A stretch of DNA of 64,000 nucleotides from Sedimentitalea arenosa. GTDB taxonomy: Bacteria > Pseudomonadota > Alphaproteobacteria > Rhodobacterales > Rhodobacteraceae. Of this stretch, positions 54,880 through 63,979 are shown piece after piece. The stretch's first letter is position 1, and every line of letters begins with the position of its first letter. Where the stretch lies: the NCBI RefSeq assembly GCF_016428585.1, contig NZ_JAELVR010000009.1:62001-126000 (forward strand), given 5' to 3'. A program made the translations under genes and the position numbers. Below the pieces are notes generated by a model. It did not search any database, was not told the DNA's origin, and saw only the letters and a program-made list of their open reading frames with translations.

Positions 54880-56049
54880 ATGCCCGAAGCCTATATCGTC
54901 GCCGCCAGCCGCACCGCCGGGGGCAAACGCGAAGGCCGCGTCGCCGGTTGGCATCCGGTCGACCTGGCTGCCGCCGTGCTGGATGACGTGGTTGCGCGCG
55001 CCGGCGTCGCGCCGGATGCCGTCGACGACGTGATCATGGGCTGCGTCAGCCAGGTCGGCGAGCAGGGGATGCATTTCGGGCGCAACGCGGTCCTGGCTTC
55101 GAGCCTGCCGCAATCGGTGCCCGCCGTCACCATCGACCGGCAATGCGGCTCCTCGCAGCAATCGATCCATTTCGCCGCCCAGGCCGTCATGTCGGGCACA
55201 CAGGACGTGGTGATCGCCGCCGGCGCCGAGAGCATGAGCCGGGTCGCCATGGGCTCGACCGGCCGCTGGGCGCGTCGCGCCACGCCCGGCAGCCCAACCA
55301 GCCCGGGGCTTGCCCGCGCTTATCCTGAAACCATCTTCAGTCAGTTCACCGGCGCCGAGATGATCGCCGAGAAATGGAACCTGTCGCGTGCCGATCTGGA
55401 CGCCTATGCCCTGGAGAGCCACCGGCGTGCAACACGGGCGACGGACGCCGGCGCCTTCAGGGATGAAATTCTGCCCTTGGACATCCAGACCGAGGCCGGG
55501 CGCGACGTGCACGACACCGACGAAGGCATTCGCCGCGATGCCACGATGGACAGCATCGGGTCGGTCCGCACCCTGGTCGAAAACGGTCGCATCACCGCCG
55601 CCAACGCCAGCCAGATCTGCGATGGCGCGGCGGCGGTCATGATCGTTTCCGAAGACGCTTTGAAAGCGCACGGCCTGACGCCCCTGGCGCGCATCCATCA
55701 CCTGACGGTAACGGCGGGCGACCCTGTGATCATGCTCGAGGAACCGCTTTTCGCCACCGATCGCGCGCTTCGAAAGGCCGGGATGAAGATCGACGAGATC
55801 GACCTTTTCGAGGTCAACGAGGCCTTCGCTCCGGTGCCGCTTGCATGGCTGAAGCACACTGGTGCCGATCCCGAACGGCTCAACGTCAATGGCGGCGCCA
55901 TCGCGCTCGGCCATCCGCTCGGTGGCTCGGGCGCCAAGCTGATGACGACGCTTGTGCATGCCCTGCGGGCGTGCGGCAAGCGCTATGGTCTGCAGACCAT
56001 GTGCGAGGGCGGCGGCATCGCCAACGTGACCATCATCGAGGCCCTCTGA
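54880..56049 (+). CDS. Acetyl-CoA acyltransferase (thiolase), second copy
   Basis: The 389-residue thiolase has nucleophile C89 (IDRQCGSSQQSIHFAA), a catalytic histidine in NGGAIALGHPLGGSGAKLM (about residue 347) and the second cysteine in TMCEGGGIAN. It resembles the acetyl-CoA acetyltransferase/steroid-thiolase type. It may supply acetyl-CoA to the Pta-AckA pair by cleaving 3-ketoacyl-CoA; this is inferred from context. ATG 54880 follows an AAAGGA site; the long open frame to its left is a shadow of the GST gene. It converges with the TAXI gene. Confidence 0.93.
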   Translation: MPEAYIVAASRTAGGKREGRVAGWHPVDLAAAVLDDVVARAGVAPDAVDDVIMGCVSQVGEQGMHFGRNAVLASSLPQSVPAVTIDRQCGSSQQSIHFAAQAVMSGTQDVVIAAGAESMSRVAMGSTGRWARRATPGSPTSPGLARAYPETIFSQFTGAEMIAEKWNLSRADLDAYALESHRRATRATDAGAFRDEILPLDIQTEAGRDVHDTDEGIRRDATMDSIGSVRTLVENGRITAANASQICDGAAAVMIVSEDALKAHGLTPLARIHHLTVTAGDPVIMLEEPLFATDRALRKAGMKIDEIDLFEVNEAFAPVPLAWLKHTGADPERLNVNGGAIALGHPLGGSGAKLMTTLVHALRACGKRYGLQTMCEGGGIANVTIIEAL

Positions 56050-56067
56050 CGGCCCGTTGGATGTGCC

Positions 56068-57348
56068 TCAGGACGCAATGGCACCGTCCCTGATCTGGGC
56101 GATCCGCTTGCGCACCAGCCCGATATGGATGCGCGCATTGTAGGAAGATTGCCGATAGGCCGCCGGCAGGCGCAGCTGTGCGAGCCGGTTTTCCAGCTCG
56201 TCCAGCCGCTCGTCCATCTTGGCCAGCGCCGCGTCGTCCTGCTGCTTGTCCAGCTCCTCTTCGATCAGGCGGATCTCGGGGTAGTGCTGCCAGACGCGCC
56301 AACCCATCACATAGGCATAGGCCGCCGGCAGCACCCGCAGAAGCGGCAGCAGGATGAACAGGATCGGAAGCAACAACAGAAGCATCCGGTTCAATTGTGC
56401 CGCGATCCAGTAAGGCAGGTAGTCCTGCCAGACCGACGGTCCGTCCTGAATCAGTTTCTGGGCGATCGAATTGACTGGCAGATCAGTCCCCTCGATCGAC
56501 GGGAAGGTATCGGGGTCGCTCAGCAATCCGCGCACCCCGTGGATCTCCAGCGCCGCCATCGTCAGCCGGTTCGCCAGCGCCGGGTGCAGGTCGGCGGCGA
56601 CCGCCAACCGCGCTTCCAGCGCGATGATCCGGCGGGATTGCTTGGGCAGGACCGGACGCAGAGAGATCGCCCCGTCCGGCAGGACGACGCTGCGGGGGTA
56701 TTCCAGTTTCCGCGCGATCGCCTCGACATGGTCCAGATCGAGGAATTCCACCCAGATCTGCCCGTAATTCGACACCAGGTAGGGCGCATCCACGGGGGCC
56801 ACGAAGACCGCGATATCGACGCTGCCATCGGCGAGCCCCGCCAGGGCCTCCTCATAGCCCAGTGACAGATGCGTGTTGGCTTCGGGCGCCAGGCCGATAA
56901 CGGCCTGAAAATCGCGAAAGGCGGCGGCGGTGCCGCTGCCCTCGGTGCCGCTGGTGATCCGTAGGCCTTGCCAAAACGCGGGGTTCGTGGGCACGTCGCG
57001 GTCGCGCCGCGCCAAAAAGCTCATCGGTTCGAAGAAGATCGTCCCGATCGCTTCGACCGTTTCGTTCTCGACGTCGATCCCGCCTTGCAGGATTGCCGCG
57101 TCCACCTCGCCGGCCGACAGAAGCTCGGCATTTTCGGCCGATCCGGCCGTATGCACGACCTCGACCATCAGATCGTCACGGGCGAGGATGGCGGCGTAGC
57201 GCTCGGCGATCTGCGCATAGCCACCGTTTTCGGGGCCCGCTGCCAGGGTCAACCGTTGCGGTGGGTGCAGCGTCATCATTGCGGCGACGATCGCCCCGAT
57301 CCCACCCAGAAGGACGAGCAGAAACACGGCTCTAAACAGCACTCTCAT
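56068..57348 (-). CDS. Membrane-anchored TAXI-type solute-binding protein
   Basis: The 426-residue protein has an N-terminal hydrophobic signal anchor (about 5-25) and a TAXI/NMT1-like binding domain (about 32-300, LTLAAGPENGGYAQIAERYAAIL, ITSGTEGSGTAAAFRDF). A strongly hydrophobic segment follows (about 330-355, MLLLLLPILFILLPLLRVLPAAYAYVM), then a C-terminal coiled-coil (about 370-415, EELDKQQDDAALAKMDERLDELENRLAQLR). TAXI proteins normally feed TRAP transporters, but no TRAP membrane subunit is adjacent. The extra helix and coil suggest a membrane-bound sensor or scaffold rather than a free binding protein. A GGGGAG site precedes ATG 57348. Confidence 0.85.
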   Translation of the reverse strand: MRVLFRAVFLLVLLGGIGAIVAAMMTLHPPQRLTLAAGPENGGYAQIAERYAAILARDDLMVEVVHTAGSAENAELLSAGEVDAAILQGGIDVENETVEAIGTIFFEPMSFLARRDRDVPTNPAFWQGLRITSGTEGSGTAAAFRDFQAVIGLAPEANTHLSLGYEEALAGLADGSVDIAVFVAPVDAPYLVSNYGQIWVEFLDLDHVEAIARKLEYPRSVVLPDGAISLRPVLPKQSRRIIALEARLAVAADLHPALANRLTMAALEIHGVRGLLSDPDTFPSIEGTDLPVNSIAQKLIQDGPSVWQDYLPYWIAAQLNRMLLLLLPILFILLPLLRVLPAAYAYVMGWRVWQHYPEIRLIEEELDKQQDDAALAKMDERLDELENRLAQLRLPAAYRQSSYNARIHIGLVRKRIAQIRDGAIAS

Positions 57349-57509
57349 ATCTCCCCGCTCCCCGGCTTCGGATTGAACCTAGTCGTTGTCGCGTATCCGG
57401 CGCAACCGGTTGCCACAGGCCGTCGGTGCGGAGGGTGCAAAAGTCTGGACGGCCTTGCCCATCGCTCCTAGCGTATTTGGCGACACGGCAGACCGGGGAG
57501 GGAACGGGC

Positions 57510-59912
57510 ATGAAGTCGCACTATCGGGTGGTCGTCATCGGGGGCGGCGTCGTCGGGGCCTCGGTTCTCTATCATCTGGCGAAGTTCGGCTGGAGCGATG
57601 TCTGCCTTCTGGAACGCTCGGTCCTGACGGCAGGCAGCAGCTGGCACGCCGCGGGCGGGTTTCATGCGCTGAATGCGGACCCCAACATGGCGGCGCTACA
57701 AGCCTATACCATCGACCTTCTGGAGGAAATCCAGACTGAAAGCGGGCAGGATATCGGCCTGCACATGACCGGTGGTCTGACCATGGCCGGCACGCCCGAC
57801 CGCTGGGAATGGCTGCAATCGGCCTACCGCGTGTTCCAATCGATCGGCATCGAAGATTGCCGTTTGGTGACGCCCGAGGAGGCTGGAAAGCTCAACCCCA
57901 TCATGTCCACCGATGGTTTCCTGGGCGGTATGTGGGCCGACCGCGAAGGCTATCTCGACACTACCGGCACCGTCCACGCCTATGCGGGGGCGGCGAAAAA
58001 GCGTGGCGCTTCCGTGTTCGAACACACCATGGTCAAGGATCTGATCCAGACCGCCGAGGGCTGGCAGGTCGTCACCGACAAGGGCACGATCACCTGCGAA
58101 CACGTGGTCAATGCCGCAGGCCTCTGGGCGAAACAAGTCGGGCGCATGGCTGGCATCGAACTGCCCGTGAGCCCGCTCAAGCATCACTACCTGGTTTCCG
58201 ACACCATCCCGCAGCTCGAACAGATCGATTTCGAAGTCCCGATGACCGTCGATCTCGAAGGCTTCACCTACCTGCGGCAAGACCAGAAGGGCGTGCTGCT
58301 GGGGATCTACGAAATCGACACCGAACACTGGGCGATAGATGGTGCGCCCTGGGATTACGGGATGGAACTGTTCCAGGAACAGACGGACCGGATCGAAAAC
58401 GAACTGACCCTCGGATTCGAACGCTATCCTTGCCTGCAAGAGGTCGGCGTCAAGACCTGGGTCAACGGCGCCTTCACCTTCAGCCCCGATGGCAACCCAC
58501 TGGTCGGCCCGGTGCCGGGCAAGCGCGGCTACTGGTCCGCCTGCGCGGTGATGGCGGGCTTCTTGCAAGGTGGCGGTGTCGGAAAAACGCTGGCGGAGTG
58601 GATGATCCACGGCGAACCCGAGGCGGACGCCTGGCCGATGGACGTGGCCCGCTATGGCGACTATGCGCAGAACAAAGGCTATATCCGCGAAACCACCGGG
58701 CAGTTCTATTCCCGCCGCTTCGTCATGACCTACCCGAACGAACAGCTTCCCGCCGGGCGGCCTGTGAAGATGGCGCCGGCCCACGACGCGATGGCGTCGG
58801 CGGGCTGCAAATGGGGCGTGAGCTGGGATCTGGAGGTGCCACTCTACTTCGCGCCCCATGGCTTTGAGGAAACGCCGACGCTGAAACGCTCCAACGCCCA
58901 TGATATCGTGGCAGCGGAATGCCGCGCGATCCGGGAAAACGTCGCGCTTCTGGACATCACCGGCTTTTCACGGTTCGAGGTTTCGGGGCCGAACGCGACC
59001 GGGTGGCTCGATCACCTGATGGCGGGAAAACTGCCGCCGCCGGGACGAGCGCGACTCGCGCCGATGCTGGGCGAAACCGGGAGGCTCAAGGGCGACCTGA
59101 CGCTGCTCAACTGGGGCGACGGGCGCTACTGGATCATGGGCAGCTACTATTTGCGCGCCTGGCACATGCGCTGGTTCGCGGATCACATGATGGACGGCGT
59201 CACGGTGCGGGACCTGGGCGATGAAGTTGCGGGTTTCGCGGTGATCGGCCCGAGGTCGCGCGACGTGATCGCCGGCGTGGCTGAACAGGACATCGCGGCG
59301 TTGCCCTTCATGGGCTGCGGGCCATTCGACGTCGGCCTGATCCGCGCCCATGTGGCGCGCATGTCGGTGACGGGCGAGATGGGCTATGAGATCAATTGCC
59401 GCATGGGCGATCACATCGCCCTGCGCCGCCTTCTGCTACAGGCGGGCGCGGGTGACGGCATCCGCGAGGTCGGCTTCAACGCGCTGCTCTCGACCCGGCT
59501 GGAAAAGAGCTTTGGCATCTGGTCGGCGGAATTCACCCAAGGCTACACACCGGCGATGACCGGGTTGGATCGCTGGATCGACTGGGACAAGGAGTTCGTC
59601 GGCAAATCCGCCGCGCTGGCGGAAAAGAACGGACCCGGTCCCGCCCAACGGCTCGTCACGCTCGAGATCGACGCGGCTGACGCCGATGCCAGCGGCTATG
59701 AGCCGGTTTGGAGCGGGGACGAGAAGGTCGGTTTCGTGACCTCTGGCGGCTATGGCCATTGGACGGGGAAATCGCTGGCCATGGCACTGGTCGATCGCGC
59801 CCATGCTGGGATCGGCACCGATCTGTCCGTGCACGTGGTCGGGGTCGAGCGCGCGGCCCGAATTATCGCGCCCTCGCCTTATGACCCCGAAGGACGCGCC
59901 ATGCGCGCCTGA
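57510..59912 (+). CDS. Dimethylglycine/sarcosine dehydrogenase-like FAD-GcvT fusion
   Basis: The 800-residue protein has an N-terminal FAD fold (VVVIGGGVVGASVLYHLAKFG, about 7-27) with the SSWHAAGG segment that carries the covalently flavinylated histidine in this family. The domain extends to about 400. An intermediate FAO_M-like part and a C-terminal aminomethyltransferase (GcvT-like) domain (about 425-790) transfer the one-carbon unit to tetrahydrofolate. It likely demethylates dimethylglycine, sarcosine or a related N-methyl compound from glycine betaine catabolism. The exact substrate is not determined. It converges with the next gene through a shared hairpin. Confidence 0.9.
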   Translation: MKSHYRVVVIGGGVVGASVLYHLAKFGWSDVCLLERSVLTAGSSWHAAGGFHALNADPNMAALQAYTIDLLEEIQTESGQDIGLHMTGGLTMAGTPDRWEWLQSAYRVFQSIGIEDCRLVTPEEAGKLNPIMSTDGFLGGMWADREGYLDTTGTVHAYAGAAKKRGASVFEHTMVKDLIQTAEGWQVVTDKGTITCEHVVNAAGLWAKQVGRMAGIELPVSPLKHHYLVSDTIPQLEQIDFEVPMTVDLEGFTYLRQDQKGVLLGIYEIDTEHWAIDGAPWDYGMELFQEQTDRIENELTLGFERYPCLQEVGVKTWVNGAFTFSPDGNPLVGPVPGKRGYWSACAVMAGFLQGGGVGKTLAEWMIHGEPEADAWPMDVARYGDYAQNKGYIRETTGQFYSRRFVMTYPNEQLPAGRPVKMAPAHDAMASAGCKWGVSWDLEVPLYFAPHGFEETPTLKRSNAHDIVAAECRAIRENVALLDITGFSRFEVSGPNATGWLDHLMAGKLPPPGRARLAPMLGETGRLKGDLTLLNWGDGRYWIMGSYYLRAWHMRWFADHMMDGVTVRDLGDEVAGFAVIGPRSRDVIAGVAEQDIAALPFMGCGPFDVGLIRAHVARMSVTGEMGYEINCRMGDHIALRRLLLQAGAGDGIREVGFNALLSTRLEKSFGIWSAEFTQGYTPAMTGLDRWIDWDKEFVGKSAALAEKNGPGPAQRLVTLEIDAADADASGYEPVWSGDEKVGFVTSGGYGHWTGKSLAMALVDRAHAGIGTDLSVHVVGVERAARIIAPSPYDPEGRAMRA

Positions 59913-59948
59913 GTGTCTCCGGCCAGCAAAGAGCCGGAGACACTCAGG
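59908..59948. terminator. 16-bp hairpin shared by two convergent genes
   Basis: CCTGAGTGTCTCCGGC (59908-59923) is perfectly complementary to GCCGGAGACACTCAGG (59933-59948) with a nine-base loop. The stem overlaps the stop codon of the dehydrogenase (59910-59912) and the stop codon of the oxidoreductase (59944-59946). It probably acts as a bidirectional transcription end or antitermination block. A clear T-run is absent on either side, so termination strength is uncertain. Confidence 0.75.
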
Positions 59949-62900
59949 CCTCTGCGGGGGCCAGCGCGGCGAGTGCCGCCTCGGCCTCCGCACGGGCGGA
60001 TCTCGCAGCGGCGGTGCGCACCGGGCCGTAGCCCCGGATCTCGTCCGGCGCCGAGAGGATCGCCTCGCAGACGGCGTGGGTCTCGCTCGTGCACACTGCG
60101 GCGACGCGCGGAAGCAACGCCTCGTACCAAGCCAGCACTTCGCGGTTGAGCCGCGCCTCGGCATGATAGGCGAAGGGGTCCAGCACGCTGCCGCGCAGGC
60201 GTTTCAGCGTCGCCAATCCCCGCAGCACCGGTGTGAGCCATGGGCCGAAGGTGCGTTTCAGAGGTCGGCCTCTCGAATCTCGTCCCGGGCTGAGCAGCGG
60301 TGGCGCGAGGTGATAGTTGATCTTGAAGTCGCCTTCGAACTGCGCCGCCAGCCGTTCCGAGAAGGCAGGGTCGGTCTGCAGGCGCGCGACCTCGTATTCG
60401 TCCTTGATCGCCATCAGCTTGAACAGCCCGCGCGCAGCGGCAAGGCGCAACGTTTCGGGCGCATCTGACGGAAGAACATCGGCGAAGGAGGCGAGCGTGT
60501 CGCGATACCGGTCGGCATAGGCGGCATCCTGGTAGGCCGTCAGGAACTCGGCCCGCCGGTCGATCATCTGTGCCAGCGTTTCCGTCGGCGGCGCAGGGTC
60601 GTCCAGAAGTTCGGCCAGCCTGTCGGGGGCCGCGGCCAGAACCCGACCCAGCGCGAAGGCTTTGCGGTTCGTTTCGATCTGCACGCCGTTCAGCAGGATC
60701 GCCTGTAGCAGTGCCGCGTCGCTGACGGGCACGAGGCCGGCCTGCCACGCCGCCCCCAGCATCATCACATTGGCATAGACCGCATCGCCCAGCAGCCGTT
60801 CGGCCGCGCGGCGCGCGTCGAACGCGGTCAGGTTCGCCGCGCCGATCGTCTCGGCAATCACTGCCGTGCGCGCATCGATCCTGAGCGAGGCATCGCGGTT
60901 CAGGACCAGGTCACCGGTCGGCATCTCGGCGAGGTTCAGCACCATCCGCGTGCCCTCGCGATAATGCATCGATGCCTTGGGGGCGGAACTGACCACCGCG
61001 TCGCAGCCGATCACCGCGTCGGTTCCCCGCGCATCGATGCGCACCTGGTTCAGCGCGGTTGGGCTTTCGGCCAGCCGCACATAGCTGAGCACGGTGCCGA
61101 ATTTCTGCGCGAAGCCGGTGAAGTCGAGAACGCTGGTGCCGCGCCCCTCCAGATGCGCCGCCATCGTGATCAGCGCGCCGACCGTCACCACCCCGGTGCC
61201 GCCGACGCCGGTGACCAACAGGTCGAACGGGTCCTTCAGGGCTGGCATGGACGGCGCGGGCAGATCGGCGGTCAGGGCTGCGATGTCCAGATCGGCCGTC
61301 TCGGGCGCGCGCCTGGTCGCGCCGGTCACGGTCACGAAGCTAGGGCAGAAGCCGTCAAGACAGGAGAAATCCTTGTTGCAGGAATCCAGGTTGATCCGGC
61401 GCTTTCGCCCGAAAGGCGTATCGACCGGTTCGACCGACAGGCAGTTGGACTGCACCGAACAGTCGCCGCAGCCTTCGCAGACCAGCTCGTTGATGACGGC
61501 GAATGTCGGCGGATCGTCCATCGTGCCACGCTTGCGGCGACGGCGTTTTTCGGTGGCGCAGGTCTGTTCGTAGATCAGAACCGTGACACCGGGGATTTCA
61601 CGCAACTCGCGCTGCACAGTGTCCAGCGCCTTGCGGTCGTGAAAGCTTGTGCCGGTGGGAAACGCGCCGCGGTCGAACTTGCCAATGTCATCGGAGATCA
61701 GCGCGATGCGGGCGACCCCTTCGGCGCGACAGGTCTGGGCGATGCCGGCAACCGACACCGGCCCGTCGACCGGTTGGCCGCCGGTCATGGCGACGGCGTC
61801 ATTGTAAAGGATCTTGTAGGTGATGTTGGTGCCAGCCGCGACCGCCTGCCGGATCGCGAGAGAGCCGGAATGATACCAGGTTCCTTCGCCAAGGTTCTGG
61901 AAAATGTGCTTGTTTCCGGTAAACTTGCTCGCCGCCACATGCGGCACGCCCTCGCCGCCCATCTGGGCATAGCCGTCGGTGTCGCGGTTCATCCAGCTTG
62001 CCATGACATGACAGCCGATGCCACTGGCGGCACGCGAGCCCTCGGGCACCTTGGTCGACGTGTTGTGCGGGCAGCCCGAGCAGAAATAGGGCGTACGGGT
62101 CGCCCCTTTGACGGTCAGCAGGGTGGGAGGCGTGTCGGTCAGGGCGCGGGCCTTTTCCGGCAGGTTTTCATCGGGAAAGAACGCATGCAGCCGCGCGGCG
62201 ACGATCGGCACCAGCAGCAGTGGTGACAGCTCTCCGGTCCAGGGGATCAGCGGGTTGCCCTCGCTGTCATGCTTGCCGACCATCTTTTCCGGTTTTGCGC
62301 CGGGCCAGTCATAGAAATGCTCCTTGAACTGGCTTTCGATGATGCCGCGTTTTTCTTCGACCACGAGAACCTCGTCCTTGTCCGTGACAAAGTCGAGCGC
62401 GTCTCGCCGCGCCAGCGGCCAGACCATGCCGACCTTGTAGATGTCGATGCCAAGGCGGTGGCAGGCAGCATCGTTCAGGCCCAGAAGACGCAGCGCCTCC
62501 ATCAGGTCCAGGTGTGCCTTGCCGGTGGTGACGAAACCGAACCGCGCCTCGGGTAGATCATGAATACGCCGGTCGATCGGGTTGGCTTCGACAAAGGCCT
62601 GAACAGCGTCCAGCTTGTGGCCGATGCGGGTCTCGATCTCGGGGCTGGGCAGGTCGGCCCGGCGCACATGCAGCCCGCCAGGCGGTGCGGTATAGTCGGG
62701 CTGCACGAACACCCGATCGGGGCGCAATTCGACCGAGCGCGCAGATTCGACCGTTTCGCTGATCGCCTTGAACCCGACCCAGGTGCCGGAAAACCGCGAC
62801 AGGGCCAGCCCGTATTCGCCGTACTCCAGGTATTCGTCGACCGAGGCCGGGTTCAGCGTGGGCATGAACCAGGCCATGAAGGCGACATCGGACTGGTGCG

Positions 62901-63381
62901 GCATGGAACTGGACACGCAGCCATGATCGTCGCCCGCCACGACCAGCACACCACCCCTGGGCGCGCTGCCATAGGCGTTGCCATGTTTCAGCGCGTCGCC
63001 TGACCGGTCGACGCCCGGTCCCTTGCCGTACCACATGGAAAACACGCCGTCATAGGCGCAATCGGGGTCGAGACTGGCCTGCTGCGCGCCCAGAACGGCG
63101 GTAGCGCCCAGATCCTCGTTCACCGCCGGCATGAAGGTGATCTCGGCCTCTTTCAGGCGGTTCTTGGCGCGCCAGAGTTCAAGATCGAGCGCGCCGAGAG
63201 GGGAGCCGCGATAGCCCGAAACAAAGCCCGCCGTGTTCAGCCCGGCGGCCCTGTCACGTCGGGCTTGGTCGAACATGATCCGCGCCAGCGCCTGCGTGCC
63301 GGTGAGAAAAACGCGCCCTTGGGTGCGGGCATAGCGATCGTCCAACTGGTAGGTGTCGAAACGGGGATCGGGAATGGTCAT
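59944..63381 (-). CDS. Indolepyruvate ferredoxin oxidoreductase, single-chain
   Basis: The 1145-residue protein is a fused IorA-IorB-type enzyme that oxidatively decarboxylates aryl or branched 2-oxo acids to acyl-CoA with ferredoxin. The pyrimidine-binding N-terminal part has GYRGSPLGALDLE. The thiamine diphosphate region shows FCSGCPHNTSTK (about 445) and GIGCHVMASWMNRDTDGYAQMGGEG. Two 4Fe-4S motif regions follow, CEGCGDCSVQSNCLSVE (about 634) and CNKDFSCLDGFC (about 668). The gamma-like domain near 730-800 has VTGVGGTGVVTVGALI. The C-terminal 300 residues carry the rest of the domain set. The start ATG 63381 was chosen; the upstream open frame is not protein-like. It is divergent from an Lrp-type regulator. 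Confidence 0.93.
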   Translation of the reverse strand: MTIPDPRFDTYQLDDRYARTQGRVFLTGTQALARIMFDQARRDRAAGLNTAGFVSGYRGSPLGALDLELWRAKNRLKEAEITFMPAVNEDLGATAVLGAQQASLDPDCAYDGVFSMWYGKGPGVDRSGDALKHGNAYGSAPRGGVLVVAGDDHGCVSSSMPHQSDVAFMAWFMPTLNPASVDEYLEYGEYGLALSRFSGTWVGFKAISETVESARSVELRPDRVFVQPDYTAPPGGLHVRRADLPSPEIETRIGHKLDAVQAFVEANPIDRRIHDLPEARFGFVTTGKAHLDLMEALRLLGLNDAACHRLGIDIYKVGMVWPLARRDALDFVTDKDEVLVVEEKRGIIESQFKEHFYDWPGAKPEKMVGKHDSEGNPLIPWTGELSPLLLVPIVAARLHAFFPDENLPEKARALTDTPPTLLTVKGATRTPYFCSGCPHNTSTKVPEGSRAASGIGCHVMASWMNRDTDGYAQMGGEGVPHVAASKFTGNKHIFQNLGEGTWYHSGSLAIRQAVAAGTNITYKILYNDAVAMTGGQPVDGPVSVAGIAQTCRAEGVARIALISDDIGKFDRGAFPTGTSFHDRKALDTVQRELREIPGVTVLIYEQTCATEKRRRRKRGTMDDPPTFAVINELVCEGCGDCSVQSNCLSVEPVDTPFGRKRRINLDSCNKDFSCLDGFCPSFVTVTGATRRAPETADLDIAALTADLPAPSMPALKDPFDLLVTGVGGTGVVTVGALITMAAHLEGRGTSVLDFTGFAQKFGTVLSYVRLAESPTALNQVRIDARGTDAVIGCDAVVSSAPKASMHYREGTRMVLNLAEMPTGDLVLNRDASLRIDARTAVIAETIGAANLTAFDARRAAERLLGDAVYANVMMLGAAWQAGLVPVSDAALLQAILLNGVQIETNRKAFALGRVLAAAPDRLAELLDDPAPPTETLAQMIDRRAEFLTAYQDAAYADRYRDTLASFADVLPSDAPETLRLAAARGLFKLMAIKDEYEVARLQTDPAFSERLAAQFEGDFKINYHLAPPLLSPGRDSRGRPLKRTFGPWLTPVLRGLATLKRLRGSVLDPFAYHAEARLNREVLAWYEALLPRVAAVCTSETHAVCEAILSAPDEIRGYGPVRTAAARSARAEAEAALAALAPAEA

Positions 63382-63429
63382 CTGGAGCCTCCTTGTCGCG
63401 CGAGGCCGGAAGAGTAACCCGGATCGTGT

Positions 63430-63484
63430 GGAAAATACTGTCAGCTTTGGGCGCAAAAAGTTGTAAACGGGGAAAATACTGTCA
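63430..63484. promoter_or_regulatory. Candidate Lrp/AsnC operator: perfect 14-bp direct repeat
   Basis: GGAAAATACTGTCA occurs at 63430-63443 and again at 63471-63484, 41 bp start to start, close to four helical turns. It lies in the 139-base gap between the divergent oxidoreductase and Lrp genes, and an AT-rich stretch follows copy 2. Lrp/AsnC proteins commonly bind several spaced sites near their own gene. Which promoter the sites control is not known. Confidence 0.7.
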
Positions 63485-63520
63485 CATTATAGCAAGAATG
63501 TGAAACGGGGTGCCACTCGG

Positions 63521-63979
63521 ATGGAGCTAGACGACAAGGACCGGCGCATCCTTGCCATGCTGCAGGGCGATTGCCGTCTGTCCAACGCCGATCTGGCGGA
63601 AAAAGTAGGCATGTCGACCTCGGCGCTGTGGCGGCGGGTGCGCAGCCTGGAGGAGGCGGGTGTGATCGAACGCTACGGCGCCGTGGTCGATCCCGCGCGG
63701 ATGGGGCTGGGGTTTCACGCCATCGTCCACGTGCACCTCACGCGGCATGACCGGGACCGGGTGGGGGGTTTCATCCGTGCAGTGCGCGGACGCCCCGAGG
63801 TGCAGGAGTGCTATGCCACGACCGGGCAGAGCGATTATCATCTGCGGGTGCTCTGCCGCGACCTTGAAGCCTACAACGCCTTTCTCGAGGAGTTCCTGTT
63901 CCGGCAACCGGCGGTCGAGAGCGCGCAGACCAACCTGGTTCTGCGGACCATAAAACGCGCCGGACCGGTGCAGGGTTGA
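63521..63979 (+). CDS. Lrp/AsnC-family transcriptional regulator
   Basis: The 152-residue regulator has an N-terminal winged helix-turn-helix (about 4-55, NADLAEKVGMSTSALWRRVRSLEEAGVIERYGA) and a C-terminal RAM ligand-binding domain (about 65-145, HAIVHVHLTRHDRDRVGGFIRAV, CYATTGQSDYHLRVL). Lrp-family proteins sense amino acids or their oxo acids and often control their neighbour. The adjacent divergent oxidoreductase, which handles aryl-oxo acids made from aromatic amino acids, is the likely target. A GTG at 63500 would extend it by seven residues; ATG 63521 fits the family start better. Confidence 0.92.
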   Translation: MELDDKDRRILAMLQGDCRLSNADLAEKVGMSTSALWRRVRSLEEAGVIERYGAVVDPARMGLGFHAIVHVHLTRHDRDRVGGFIRAVRGRPEVQECYATTGQSDYHLRVLCRDLEAYNAFLEEFLFRQPAVESAQTNLVLRTIKRAGPVQG

